A stretch of 64,000 nucleotides of DNA from Streptomyces sp. CB01201 (GTDB lineage Bacteria > Actinomycetota > Actinomycetes > Streptomycetales > Streptomycetaceae): assembly GCF_002803085.1 (NCBI RefSeq), contig NZ_NNBJ01000025.1, positions 1 through 64,000 of the forward strand, read 5' to 3'. Made by a program: the position numbers and the translations under genes. Every line of letters starts with the position of its first letter. The first letter of the stretch is position 1. The notes beneath the pieces are model-generated. The model did no database searches, was not told the DNA's origin, and saw nothing but the letters and a program-made list of their open reading frames with translations. Of the stretch, positions 1 to 9,497 are shown piece after piece.

Positions 1-177
1 GGCCATGGTCACCCTCGCCTGCCTGCGGCTCTGGCTCCCATGACTTTCCGGACACCCCCTAGGAGTAGCCCCACTCTGACGGCCCTGATCGTTCAGCAGC
101 CGGGACTGTGATGCACGCTTCGCGATTAACGAGCGCGTGCATGGTTGGCGGTGGCTCGCCGAGATCTTGATTGTTGA

Positions 178-441
178 TCATGGTCTGTGTGGTGGGGAGC
201 CCGGTTCGTGCGGCAATTCTTGCGCCTCAGCCTGTCCGACCGGCTCCGACTCAGGTGGCGGCGCCGACGCCACGGGCGCCAGCACCTCATCGACCCGATG
301 CCGTGCGATCACCCACTCCTGCCAGCGCGTCTCCGTCTCCGCTAGCTCCGCCAGGATCCGGTCGGCCTGCTCACGCAGCACCTCCACGCGCTCCCGCTCA
401 GCCAGCTCCCGCTCCTCCAGCAGACCCACCAGCGACACCAT
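178..441 (-). CDS. Hypothetical coiled-coil protein, probably N-terminal fragment
   Basis: An 87-residue frame, very rich in Glu, Arg and Leu, begins MVSLVGLLEERELAERERV and has the heptad-like pattern of a coiled coil. From memory, similar N-termini occur in a Streptomyces family of roughly 150-170 residues whose C-terminal half is a winged-helix-like DNA-binding segment. That half is absent here and the frame ends in a Pro-rich tail, so this is probably a truncated copy. No function is assigned. Nothing else is recognisable in bases 1-177 or 442-560. Confidence 0.45.
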   Translation of the reverse strand: MVSLVGLLEERELAERERVEVLREQADRILAELAETETRWQEWVIARHRVDEVLAPVASAPPPESEPVGQAEAQELPHEPGSPPHRP

Positions 442-579
442 CCGGCACCTCCAACAAGGACACGATCCGACGCTCCAGACCCTGCCTCACCGACGCCGGA
501 ACTATTCCTGACCTGCGAAAACATGCCGATCACATTCGGTAAGACAACGGCTTCTTAGTCTTTATGAGAGAACCTCATC

Positions 580-1347
580 ATGACGCCCACCGTAGTGTCC
601 GCCGAAGCATCCGAGTTCGCAGGGAAGGCCGCCCTGGTCACCGGGGCCGCGCGCGGCGTGGGCAAAGAGACCGTGGTACTGCTCCATGCCCGTGGCGCCC
701 GCGTCGTCGCCGTCGACCTGCGTGCCGATGTCACGACCCTGCAGGACGAATTCCCCGGCGTACTCGTGATGCGAGGTGACATCACGCGAGAGGAGACCGC
801 CGTCCGCGCGGTTCGCGCGGCGCTGGACGCCTTCGCAGGACTGGACATTCTGGTGAACAACGCCGGACGCACCCTGAACAAACCCATCACCGAAACCACC
901 GCCGAGGACTGGGACACCGTGATGGCCGTGAACGCCCGCGGATCCTTCCTCTTCGCCCGAGAAGCCTTCCAGGCCATGCGGAGCCGTGGCGGCGGGAGCA
1001 TCGTCAGCACCGGATTCTCTGCCGGCACGGTCGCCCTGCCCGAAGGCGCCGCCTACAGCGCGTCCAAGGGTGCTCTGGCCCAACTCACCAAGGTGCTCGC
1101 CGTCGAAGGCGGACCATGGGGCATCCGCGCCAACCTTGTCGCCGCAGGCGTCATCGAGACCGACTTCCTCGACACGATCCGCCCCGACAGCCGCGCCTAC
1201 CTCGCGTCGTTCGCCGACGCCCAGCCCCTGGGCCGAGTCGCACAGCCCGAAGAGATCGCCGAGGTTCTCTGCTTCCTCGCCTCACCACGCTCCAGCTTCA
1301 TCACCGGAGCCGTGGTACCCGCAGACGGCGGCTTCACCGCCGTCTGA
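580..1347 (+). CDS. SDR family NAD(P)-dependent oxidoreductase
   Basis: A 255-residue classical short-chain dehydrogenase/reductase. It shows the cofactor loop TGAARGVG (residues 21-28), NNAG near residue 93, and the catalytic YSASK near residues 158-162, with an upstream Ser in the IVSTGFS strand. The C-terminus carries the usual PEEIAEVLCFLASP and a GAVVPADGG tail. Length is normal for the family. The substrate cannot be read from sequence. The ATG at 580 places the Rossmann strand where expected. No operon partner is visible; the gene stands alone between a gene fragment and a featureless stretch. Confidence 0.9.
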   Translation: MTPTVVSAEASEFAGKAALVTGAARGVGKETVVLLHARGARVVAVDLRADVTTLQDEFPGVLVMRGDITREETAVRAVRAALDAFAGLDILVNNAGRTLNKPITETTAEDWDTVMAVNARGSFLFAREAFQAMRSRGGGSIVSTGFSAGTVALPEGAAYSASKGALAQLTKVLAVEGGPWGIRANLVAAGVIETDFLDTIRPDSRAYLASFADAQPLGRVAQPEEIAEVLCFLASPRSSFITGAVVPADGGFTAV

Positions 1348-2274
1348 CGTGACGGGCATCAGCCGTGATTCTCGTCCTCCACGGCCATGAGCACCGCCGC
1401 CAGGATGACGTTCCGCCGGTGCCGGTGTGGCAACGAGTGCCCGCTCGGTGGCATCCCGTACGGGGACCCTCACCGGTCCTCAGAGCAGATGAACACCTTT
1501 GGCCTGCGTACCGCGCACGACACCCACCGCGCGGAGCTGACCGGCGACGTCACCGCGGTCCATGGCGCAGACGGCGGCGAGTCAGTGTGCGGGGGTTACG
1601 GCCGGATGCCGGCGTGGCTAACCTGGCCCCTGCTGCTATGGCCGGGTTCGCGTACGGACCGGACGGTGAGGACCTCATCGGGGGTTTCTCCACACGGCCC
1701 GTGCTCACGCTCTGATCCTGCGGGGGCGAAGCCCGCCAACTGAAGCACTCAGTCACACCGCTGTGCGGGTGCGGCTCTTCTTGCTGGGTGACTCTCGATC
1801 GGGCTGACTGTCACTTGGCGCGAGGGCGGGGTGGGGGTGTGTAAGAGGCGGGGTGAGACCGAGACGCTGGAGAAGGGCGACCGGGGGCCAGAAGTTACGT
1901 CGAGGTGCGCGAGTACTACTCAGCCGTGGTTGAAGCGCTCACTGCTGTCGGTATCCCGCCAGGAGAACGTTGGGAGGGCGGCGAACGGCTCGTGCAGCTT
2001 CGGACGCTGGCAGCGGACAGAGACCCCGATGTCCGCAACGAAGCCCTGTTGCGACTTGAGGCAGGCTCCGACGCTGCACCGAGAAAAGCGACAGCATCGT
2101 GGACTTCTACCTCCACCATTTGCCGGTCGGTATAAGTCTTTACGTCCTCGTTCTCCTGCTTGGTCGGGCGGCGTCCTGCGGCGCGCGAAGGTGCGGTTCC
2201 AGGTGACTGGATCCCCCGGAATGTGCGCTGTCGAGGGTGCCGGTTATGCCCGATCCGGGTGTTCTCGGCTGTGG
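1348..2274. other. Stretch without a convincing gene
   Basis: No convincing gene was found. Frames on the plus strand are Arg/Pro-rich and show no recognisable motif. A 76-codon frame at 1905-2135 begins with a helical, plausible-looking segment (REYYSAVVEALTAVGIPPGE) and then decays into low-complexity sequence. It may be a gene remnant but I cannot name it. Confidence 0.5.
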
Positions 2275-3840
2275 TCAGCCCGATGCCAACTGTTCCGCTA
2301 TCTCCTTGATCCAACCAGTTGTCTCGGCCGGGTCGTTGAGGGTGGCCGCCCATGCTTCCGGTTCCAACTTGTGGTTGGTGGGGCCTGATTTGAGGGCGAT
2401 GAGGAGGGCTCGTGCGGAGTCTCTCATCTCGGTGGTTGTGCTGCCGGCGTCTTTAATGTCGGGGCCTGCTGCGAGGCTATAGATCTCGCGGGCCATGGCC
2501 TGGCGTTCTCCCTTGGACACTTTCTGCCAGAACTTCAGGGCGTGTTGCAGTGATTCGGTGCGGGATGAGGCCTCGGCCGGGGTCTCGTTCTCCGGCGCCC
2601 AGTGCTCGGGGTGGCGGGCTTCTTCGTAGCGTTTGGTGGCGGCGCGGAGCGCCTTGTAGAGGGTGACGCCGAGAACGAGGCCGGCCCCGGCCCCGGCGAG
2701 GCCCCATCCGACTGGGTTGCTCGCCAGCCCGGCTGTTCCCGCCGCGACGGCCGTGACCACGCCGGCCGCGGCCTTGGTGGACTCGCCCAACGCGCCGCCG
2801 ATGGCCTCCTTGCCGATCTTGGTGAGCTGCTTCTTCTTCGCGTACTCCTGCACCGTGTTCAGCTTTTCCACGTCTTTTTCCGCGAGCTGCAGGCTCTCGG
2901 CGGCGTCACGGGCTTCGCCCGTCGCCTCCCAGGCCGCGTCGATGGCCTGGGAAACGAGTTCCAGCCGCTCCTGGCCCTCGTGGTCCCAGTAGGCATCCAG
3001 CGCGACGTACGCTTCGGCCGCGGCCCACTCGGCCTGCTCCCGTGACTCGTTCAGCCGGGCCAGTGACTGCGCGTGGACGAGATGAGGATCTCCGAGCTCC
3101 TTCACCTTCTTGTACTTGCTGGCCGCTCCACCGACGCGGAAGGCGGCCCGTACGGCCTTGATCGCACCGACGGAGGCGCTGGCGATACCGCTCGCCTCGG
3201 ACGCCACCGCCGCGTCCGCCGCCTTGTGGAGCTTGGTCACCTCCTTGGCGATGCCGGCGCTGTAGCCTGCCGAACCGGCAGCTCCGATGACCGTGTCGGC
3301 CCCCTTGACCTTGGTCTTCTTCCTCGCCGTGTGATGGCCGGCCCCGCTCTCGTGTTTCTTGGCGTCCTTCATGTTCTTGTACGCGTCCATGCCATTGACC
3401 ACCGTGCCGGTGACCTCCGTGAGGAGGTTCTCCGATGCGGCGGAGGTCCCCGAGGCGGCGACGGAGTGCTTGAGACCCTCGTTGGCCGCCGCGGCAGCCT
3501 GCTGGGTGAAACCCGCATTGGTGGGGGTCTGGACACCCTTGATGAAGGTGTCGATGGGCTCAAGACTCTTTTTGAACCTGTCCAGAAGCGCGGCGATCTC
3601 GTCGCGATAGCTCCTCTTCGCACCGGCGGACCCGCCACCGGCCTGCGGCACCTTCCCCTTGTCCATGCCCCGGGCGCGCTGCACCACCGCAGCCGTGGCC
3701 CGGTTCCCGGCGCCGGACTGCATCCGCAGGACGGCGTGCTCCAACGAATTTCCGGATAGACTCCCATCCCGCCGCTGCCGGGGCGACGTAGGGGCGGCCG
3801 CAGACTGCCGTGTCGGGGTGCGGTGGACCGGGGTACTCAT
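2275..3840 (-). CDS. Putative eCIS-associated cargo protein with a leader-like N-terminal motif
   Basis: The reading frame opens further upstream, but the ATG at 3840 is preceded by a good ribosome site (GGAGAGG about 8 bases away), giving 521 residues. The first 55 residues are disordered and end in the motif LRMQSGAGNRATAAVVQR (residues 38-55). This resembles the xLQRxxGNxAV segment at the start of many proteins linked to extracellular contractile injection systems (eCIS) and of DUF4157 proteins. The middle is Ala/Lys/Glu-rich helix. A Gly/Ala hydrophobic stretch (about residues 375-420) could insert in a membrane. No catalytic domain was recognised, and no tail-tube, sheath or baseplate gene is present in the window. 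Cargo or toxin status is inference from the N-terminal motif alone. Confidence 0.55.
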   Translation of the reverse strand: MSTPVHRTPTRQSAAAPTSPRQRRDGSLSGNSLEHAVLRMQSGAGNRATAAVVQRARGMDKGKVPQAGGGSAGAKRSYRDEIAALLDRFKKSLEPIDTFIKGVQTPTNAGFTQQAAAAANEGLKHSVAASGTSAASENLLTEVTGTVVNGMDAYKNMKDAKKHESGAGHHTARKKTKVKGADTVIGAAGSAGYSAGIAKEVTKLHKAADAAVASEASGIASASVGAIKAVRAAFRVGGAASKYKKVKELGDPHLVHAQSLARLNESREQAEWAAAEAYVALDAYWDHEGQERLELVSQAIDAAWEATGEARDAAESLQLAEKDVEKLNTVQEYAKKKQLTKIGKEAIGGALGESTKAAAGVVTAVAAGTAGLASNPVGWGLAGAGAGLVLGVTLYKALRAATKRYEEARHPEHWAPENETPAEASSRTESLQHALKFWQKVSKGERQAMAREIYSLAAGPDIKDAGSTTTEMRDSARALLIALKSGPTNHKLEPEAWAATLNDPAETTGWIKEIAEQLASG

Positions 3841-4012
3841 GGACGTTGCCTCTCCTGGCTGCGGAACCGGGGAGGTGAAGATAGCCAGGCGCGGCCAACA
3901 GACGGGGTGCATCGCGGAAACTCTTGGCGGTGCTGTGAACTGAGGCATCCACCGGAGTGTGGACACAGGGGCTCATGCCGCGATTGTGAGTGTTGTGAAC
4001 GACGGCGATATT

Positions 4013-5707
4013 GGTTCTGGCCGCGATTCCGTGAATCCCCAGGTCATGTTCGGAGCAGGATCCGGGTGCGGAGGAGGCGGAACGAGGCTCGGCCGTACAT
4101 CTTGTCGCTTGATGGTCTTGATGCGGTTGACGTTGCCCTCGACGATGCCTGAGCTCCAGGGGAGGGTGAGGCCGGCGGTCACCGCATCGAGGTCGAGGCA
4201 CAGCCCCTGCGCGAAGGCGAGGATCGGGGCGGGCGCCTCCCGCTCGACCTCTCGGACCCACGCCAACAGCTGGTGTCCGCGGCGGTGTTGGAGCAGGTCG
4301 TGGAAGGCGCGGGCGAGGTCACAGGCTCGGGCGATGTCCGGGCAGGCCAGGCGTATGGCCAGGAGTTCGTCCTCCTCGTGACGCGTCAGCGCGCCGCGGG
4401 GCAGCATGATCCATTTGGTGATCTTGTGTGGGCGGGGGACGGCGCCGCGGGCGGGTTCGATGGTGCCGGTCCGCAGTCCGGCGACGTAGGTGCGGACGGG
4501 CTGGTCGCTGCCCTGGTAGCCGCGGTCGCGGATCTCGCGGTAGAGGTCGGTCGGGCTGCTCACGCCCTCGGTGAACCGCTCGGTGATGTAGGCGGTGAAG
4601 GGCTCCAGCACCCCTTTGGGGCGCCCCATCCGGGAGGAGGCAAGCAGGGTGTCGAGATCGGTGTCGCGGAAGTGGCGGACGGTCTTGCGGTCCAGGTGCA
4701 GACGGCGGGCGATCGCGGAGATGGAGCATCCTTCGCCCAGCAGGCGGTGGATGTCGGAGTACCGGTCGACGGTGCGGACGGCCATCTTGGTAGGCGGCAA
4801 GGTCGGCGGCGGCAGCGGATTGATGATCTTCCGGGGTGCAGCCTCTCGCTCCTCGTCGGCCCGTTTGCGCAGGCACGGGCGGTGCTGGTGACAGGTCTTC
4901 TCGACTGCGGCAGAGAGATTGTGAAGCAGGTGCCAGCGGTCCGCGACCTCCTGGGCGTCGGGGGCGGCTTCGCGGATCGCCGTGGAGTAGGCCGTGGCCC
5001 GGTCCCGGCAAATGATCTCGGCGCCGGGGTGTCCGCGCAGCCATGCGCTGAAGGTCGCCGCGTCCCGGTCTGGGAGGACGTCGACCACCCGAGCCGCCTC
5101 CACGTCGACCAGGACGGTGCCGTAGCGCCATCCCTTGCGGAAGGCGAACTCGTCGACGCCGAGCACCCGCGGTGCCCGCTCGGCCACCGGCGGGGCGGCC
5201 AGCAACCCCAGGAGGTGGGTGCGGCCGGCGGGGAACTGCAGGGTCTGGCACAGCCGTTGACCGGGGCGCCCGCCGAGGAACGTTGCGACAGCCCGCGTCC
5301 ACTGCCGCAGACCGACGCTGTGGCGACGGTGCCGTTCGCTGAGGTCAGGGACCTGTTCGACGAACGTCCGCCGTCGGCACCCGGCCCACTCGCAGAAGAA
5401 CGGCCGCACCTGCAGCGAGATCACCAACTGCTTTCCTGCTACCGGACGTTCGGCCAGTCGGCGCCGGTAGCGGGAGTGCACCCGACGCCCCGAACGACCA
5501 CAACTTGGGCAGTCCGGTGGCCGACCGCAGGCCGCCGCCTCGACCACGACCTCGTCGGCGGTGGCGTGCACCGCCGTGACCTGCACATCGATCCCGGGAA
5601 ACAGCACATCCCCGATCGCCACGACCCCCATACCAGGGCAATCCCTACGAGAAACGTTCCCGCACTCGCACGTCTACCTGGGGATTCACGGAATCGCGGC
5701 CAGAACC
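4013..5707 (-). mobile_element. ISL3-family insertion sequence, complete ends
   Basis: A 1,695-bp element bounded by perfect 31-bp terminal inverted repeats, GGTTCTGGCCGCGATTCCGT... at 4013-4043 and its complement at 5677-5707. The flanks carry an identical 8-bp target duplication, GCGATATT, at 4005-4012 and 5708-5715. Eight-base duplications and ends starting GG are typical of ISL3. Perfect ends and duplication indicate a recent insertion. The single cargo gene is the transposase on the minus strand. Confidence 0.93.
4044..5631 (-). pseudogene. ISL3 family transposase, frameshifted near the C-terminus
   Basis: The transposase has an N-terminal zinc finger (CPSCGRSGRRVHSRYRR), the conserved GVDEFAFRKGWRYGT start of the DDE domain, a Rossmann-like region with CRDRATAY, ADRWHLLHNL, an internal helix-turn-helix (ISAIARRLHLDRKTVRHF), and the terminal SSGIVEGNVNRIKTIKRQ. 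One extra base in the CTT at about 4101-4103 (plus strand) then shifts the frame. Removing it restores the family ending MYGRASFRLLRTRILL with a stop at 4044. As written, the frame runs on to 3973. The DDE residues lie before the lesion, so activity may or may not survive; a sequencing error is also possible. Confidence 0.85.
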
Positions 5708-5741
5708 GCGATATTCCCCACCCCCAGCGTCACGGAATGGG

Positions 5742-5778
5742 CCATGGGGACGGCGGAGTTGCACCTTCGTCCCCATGG
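5742..5778. repeat. Hairpin between ISL3 and IS110
   Basis: Perfect 11-bp inverted repeat CCATGGGGACG (5742-5752) and CGTCCCCATGG (5768-5778) with a 15-base loop. It lies just outside the ISL3 target duplication and beyond the 3' end of the IS110 transposase. It may be a terminator; it has no T-tract. Confidence 0.45.
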
Positions 5779-5900
5779 GGATGCCACGCCTCCCCGGGCC
5801 GCCCGATAGTCAGCCGAGGTTCAGGGTCGGGGTGGGCAGTCAAGGATGAGCGCAGCTCATCGCCTTGACGACGCCGAAGACATCTCACGACGCCAAGGTG

Positions 5901-7127
5901 TCAAGCCACAGCCGGAAGAGCTGGTGGAAATGCGACGCGCTCTTCGAACAGCTGGCCCTTCTGGAGACAGTGGTAGAGCTGCCCGATCATGCGGTTGAAG
6001 AGGTGCCGCTGAGCGGCCGCGTGCCAGTCACCTTGCAATCGCCGGTGTCGGTAGTGTGCTTCAGCTCCTGGGGAATGCCGGAAGGCGGAGAAGGCCCATA
6101 GATAGCCCGCGTGGTTGAGCCGGTCGTTCTTGACCCATCGCCTGCTGATCTGCTCTTTCTTCCCCGAAGCACGTGTAACGGGGGATGAGCCGGCGTATGC
6201 CTTGAGTGCTCTCGCGTCGATGAATCGTTTGCGGTCGTCGCCGATCTCCGCAAGCACCCTGGCGGCGATCTGGACTCCGAGGCCGGGGAAGCTCAACAGG
6301 ATTTCGGCGTCGGGATGTTGACGAAAGGACTGCTCAGCCGCCTCTTCGAGCTCGTCGGCCGCAACGCAGGCCGCGTCCAGCTGGCGAAGCAAAGCGAGCA
6401 TCTGCTTGCCGAAGGCATCCTCGATCAGCTGAGGCTGGTGTGGGTAGTCGGCCCGGAAGACACCGTGCAGGCGATCGACTTCATCCTCGATGCCCCGGCT
6501 ACGACCTGCGCGTTTGAGAGCGGCACGGAGCTGTGGGCGGGAGAGCATGGCTGATTTCCTCGACGTCGGCGCGAGGGCGAGTAGTGTGCGGGCCTCAGCA
6601 CGGCATAGACTGTGCTTCAAGCCGGAGAACGCGTCCAGAGCCGCGGGGTAGTACTCGCGAAGCAGGGAACGGAGCTGGTTGGCGATCTGCTGGCGGTTCC
6701 AGATTGCATCCTGTTGAGCCCGTGCAAGGACGGCGATTGCACGGCTCTGTTCGCTGTCGTCGGGCAGGGGACGATGCATCGGCATATCAGTTCGCAGGAT
6801 GTTCGCCAGGACCAAGGCGTCGCCAGGGTCGGACTTCTTGCGCGAGACGCTGTGTCGGTCCCGGTAGCGTGACGCGGCGAGCGGATTGATCGCGAACACG
6901 TTGCGCCTCCCCTGTCGCAGAGCCGCCACGAGCAGACCACGCGAGGTCTCGATCGCGATGGGGATTGGGGAGTCTTCGTTGTCACCGTGGTCAACGAGCA
7001 GATCCAGTAGCAGGCGGTAGCCAGCAGCGTCATCGGTGATCCGGCGCTTGGCCAGCAGCTGGCCCGTATTGTCGATCAGGGCGACATCATGGTGGTTCTC
7101 CGCCCAGTCGATCCCGCAGTAGATCAA
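5901..7127 (-). CDS. IS110 family transposase
   Basis: A 408-residue DEDD transposase. The RuvC-like N-terminal half starts IYCGIDWAENHHDVALID, with the first acidic residue in GIDWAE, later AIETSRGLL, and SVSRKKSDPGDALVLANILRTD supplying the paired Asp residues. The C-terminal Transposase_20 half has the FPGLGVQIAARVLAEIGD helix-hairpin-helix and the AGSSPVTRASGKKEQISRRWVKN segment containing the catalytic Ser. Length and both domains are complete, so this copy looks intact. IS110 elements lack terminal inverted repeats, so I cannot place the ends. The non-coding sequence upstream of the start (7128-7400) is where a bridge RNA would be encoded. Confidence 0.92.
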   Translation of the reverse strand: MIYCGIDWAENHHDVALIDNTGQLLAKRRITDDAAGYRLLLDLLVDHGDNEDSPIPIAIETSRGLLVAALRQGRRNVFAINPLAASRYRDRHSVSRKKSDPGDALVLANILRTDMPMHRPLPDDSEQSRAIAVLARAQQDAIWNRQQIANQLRSLLREYYPAALDAFSGLKHSLCRAEARTLLALAPTSRKSAMLSRPQLRAALKRAGRSRGIEDEVDRLHGVFRADYPHQPQLIEDAFGKQMLALLRQLDAACVAADELEEAAEQSFRQHPDAEILLSFPGLGVQIAARVLAEIGDDRKRFIDARALKAYAGSSPVTRASGKKEQISRRWVKNDRLNHAGYLWAFSAFRHSPGAEAHYRHRRLQGDWHAAAQRHLFNRMIGQLYHCLQKGQLFEERVAFPPALPAVA

Positions 7128-7350
7128 GATCCCTCCCCATGCCGGCAGTCAAACATGCTGGTGATGAGCACATGCGGGCCACGCGGCTCCCTAATTCCAG
7201 GACTCAGTCGGTCCGACATCTCACTAGCCGTTCGTGACACCAGCGCACCCCACGGGCCCCGATCTCTTCCAGAGCTCAAGGACTCAGGCGCTTCGAGAGG
7301 TCACCATGCGGCGGGCTCACACCACGTACTCCAACGAGTGATCATCGAGT

Positions 7351-7384
7351 GGGTGGTGGTCATTCAGTCGGATGACCACCACCC
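7351..7384. repeat. 13-bp perfect hairpin upstream of the IS110 transposase
   Basis: GGGTGGTGGTCAT (7351-7363) and ATGACCACCACCC (7372-7384) form a perfect stem with an 8-base loop. It lies about 225 bases before the IS110 start codon, roughly where IS110-type bridge RNAs are encoded, but it could equally be a terminator outside the element. No other feature was recognised in 7385-7626. Confidence 0.5.
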
Positions 7385-7626
7385 CAACACGAGGACCCCG
7401 TGCCAATCTTCGGCTAAGGCATCGCGACCAGGGCGCCCTTAAGGCTTCCGTGATCCTCGCTCTCGAACGCTTCTGGCCGAGCGAAGTGCTTGACCCGAAC
7501 CGCTAAGAACGAATTAGGCGTCCTTGACGGCCCGGCTCGGCCCGCACACTTCGAGATCGGGCGGCCCCCTCAGTCAGCACCGCTGCTTCGAGGCTGGCGG
7601 GTGGGGACCAAGGAGGCCGGGACGCC

Positions 7627-8037
7627 ATGCATGAGCTGGCGGAGGACCCGTGGATGCGCGCGGGTGCGGAGAGGGCCATCGGGGAGCTCGTCCGGCGTGT
7701 GCGATGCGGCCGCGGGGCGGCGGCCGCGCACAGTGAGGCGGTGCCGGCCATCCCGGCCGGGACTGCCGAGGGAACGGAGACGTCGATGATCAATGCCGTG
7801 GACGGTAAGGGCCAACAGCTCGCCGAGGAGCTGCTGCTGGATGTGGGCAATGAGTACATGCAGGCGGCGACCCGGTTCCTCGGGGCTCACCGCGGCGGGT
7901 ACTGGCTGCGGCGCTTCGAGGAGGACCAGGAGCTCGCGGTCGCGGCCGGCGGCCCGTTGATCGACCGCGACGGACGCCACCCCTCGGTCGATTGGAGCGC
8001 GGTCGGCCGTCTGCTGACCCGTACCGGGTCCCGGTGA
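7627..8037 (+). CDS. Hypothetical protein
   Basis: A 136-residue acidic protein with a strong ribosome site (AAGGAGG about 10 bases before the ATG). It is predicted mostly helical, with the segment LLLDVGNEYMQAATRFLGAHRGGYWLRRFEED. No family is recognised. Its stop overlaps the GTG of the next gene (GTGA at 8034-8037), so the two are probably translated together and may act together. Good coding quality and translational coupling support a real gene. Confidence 0.6.
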   Translation: MHELAEDPWMRAGAERAIGELVRRVRCGRGAAAAHSEAVPAIPAGTAEGTETSMINAVDGKGQQLAEELLLDVGNEYMQAATRFLGAHRGGYWLRRFEEDQELAVAAGGPLIDRDGRHPSVDWSAVGRLLTRTGSR

Positions 8038-8195
8038 CCCGCTCCTCGCGCAGCGAGGCCCTGGCGCTGGAGTTCGCCGCCTCCCTGGTCGGCGAATGCT
8101 CCGTCCAGCTCCAGCCGTTCCTCCAGATCGTCGACGACGCCGAGTTCACCGCGGCCCTGCGGGCGCTGCGTGTGGCGCGCGGCGGCGAGGACTGA
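8034..8195 (+). CDS. Small hypothetical protein coupled to the preceding gene
   Basis: A 53-residue protein from a GTG that overlaps the previous stop by four bases. It contains a helical segment (ALALEFAASLVGECSVQLQP) and ends VARGGED. No family is recognised. The four-base overlap is the main evidence that it is expressed with its neighbour. Confidence 0.5.
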   Translation: MTRSSRSEALALEFAASLVGECSVQLQPFLQIVDDAEFTAALRALRVARGGED

Positions 8196-8337
8196 CGACG
8201 GCTGGATACCGGGGTGGCAACGGGCGTGAGCTGCGCGTTATCCACCCCGGGCCATCCCCACCGGCGACGCCTGTGTCCCCGTGTCCTGTTCTGTGTCCTC
8301 TGCTGTGTTCCCGGTTGTGCTCTCGTGAAGCCGCAGG

Positions 8338-9321
8338 TCAACCAGCCTTTTGTGGCGAACGGGTGAGGGCGGCAGACGCCCGGCGGGCCACGGCCGGGTC
8401 CACGGAGGTCAACGGCCGCACGCTGAGCCTTCCGACGCCCGGACGGGGCTCGCCCCGCGGGAGCAACCCGAGCTCCTGAGCAACGCCGTCGACCCACCAC
8501 CCATCCCCGCCCGGGCTGCCCTTCAGCTGGCGGATGACCGGCTCGGTGGTCAGGTAGAGGACCCAGCGCCCCGCTTGCCGATAGGCCCGCAGAATCGCCC
8601 GGATCGCCGCCGGGGACTTCGCGGTGAGCTCGACCTCGACGGCGATCGAGAACCTCGGGTCGGGCTCGACGACGAGCAGGTCCGGCCAGTGCACGGCGTG
8701 GGCGCCCACGGGCACGGCCAGTGTCTCTCCGCGGCGAGCGCCGGTGGGTACCCCGGGTACCCGGGGTACCCCAAGGGCTTCCAGGAGTTCGGCCGCGCGG
8801 CCGGGCACTGCTTCGGCGGCGTGCACCTCCCGCTCGGAGAGCACGGTGTACCCGTGCGCCTTCAGCGTGATCCCGGCCTCCGCGACGGCCAGGCGGTGCA
8901 GCAGCCGCTCGCCCGGCGGCCGCGGGGCGCTCAGCCCGGTGCCCGCGATCCGGCCCCGCGCTCGGTGGGCCACAGAACCGTCCGCGCCCCACCGGACGTC
9001 CGCACTGCGGAGCAGCAGCCCGGCCTCGATCCGTCCGCCCCGGCACGCGTAGGCGGCCTGGTGGAGTGTCAGCGTGCTGTACCGGGTCGCCAGTCGGAGC
9101 AGGTGTTCGTCCTCCTCGGTGCGCTGCCACCCGTCGCCCCGGGCCTCGCCCGTTCCCCAGCGTCCGCCGCCGGCGCTCCGCCCGCTCCCGGTACGTCTCC
9201 GCCGCTGCCGCCGTCTTCTTTGCCTCCACTGCCCTTCCCTCTCCCTGTAGTTGGCGCACGGCCACGGGGGTCGTGACGGTGCTGGAGGCAGGCTGACCTG
9301 CAAAGCGGACACCTCCGGCAA
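8338..9321 (-). CDS. Replication-relaxation-like protein (winged helix plus nuclease-like fold)
   Basis: A frame of 327 codons with an uncertain start: the first 65 or so residues are Arg/Gly-rich and may be untranslated. From about residue 70 there is EEDEHLLRLATRYSTLTLHQ, a winged-helix-like opening. In the C-terminal half the pattern HWPDLLVVEPD ... IAVEVELTAKSP resembles the PD-(D/E)xK-like core of the replication-relaxation family of actinobacterial plasmids and integrative elements. Those proteins are often encoded with mobilisation genes, but no relaxase or transfer ATPase is in the window. Family placement is by pattern memory only. Confidence 0.5.
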   Translation of the reverse strand: MPEVSALQVSLPPAPSRPPWPCANYREREGQWRQRRRRQRRRRTGSGRSAGGGRWGTGEARGDGWQRTEEDEHLLRLATRYSTLTLHQAAYACRGGRIEAGLLLRSADVRWGADGSVAHRARGRIAGTGLSAPRPPGERLLHRLAVAEAGITLKAHGYTVLSEREVHAAEAVPGRAAELLEALGVPRVPGVPTGARRGETLAVPVGAHAVHWPDLLVVEPDPRFSIAVEVELTAKSPAAIRAILRAYRQAGRWVLYLTTEPVIRQLKGSPGGDGWWVDGVAQELGLLPRGEPRPGVGRLSVRPLTSVDPAVARRASAALTRSPQKAG

Positions 9322-9497
9322 CGCCTGTTGTCCGCCACAGGCCGGAGGACGTCATGGAGGACCTGGCGGAGGAGGAGACGGAGGGGCTGGTCTGGTTGGC
9401 CCCGATGGGCCCAACGGGGCCAACCGATGCTGAGCAGGCGAAGGGCGCCCCGTGCGGGCTGACGCCAGCCTGGGGCAGACTCTCCCCGAGGTGTGCT

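Noticed and set aside
4273..5868. 531-codon open frame on the plus strand
   Set aside because: It lies opposite the ISL3 transposase and has only Gly/Val/Asp-rich antisense composition with no domain; it is a high-GC shadow.
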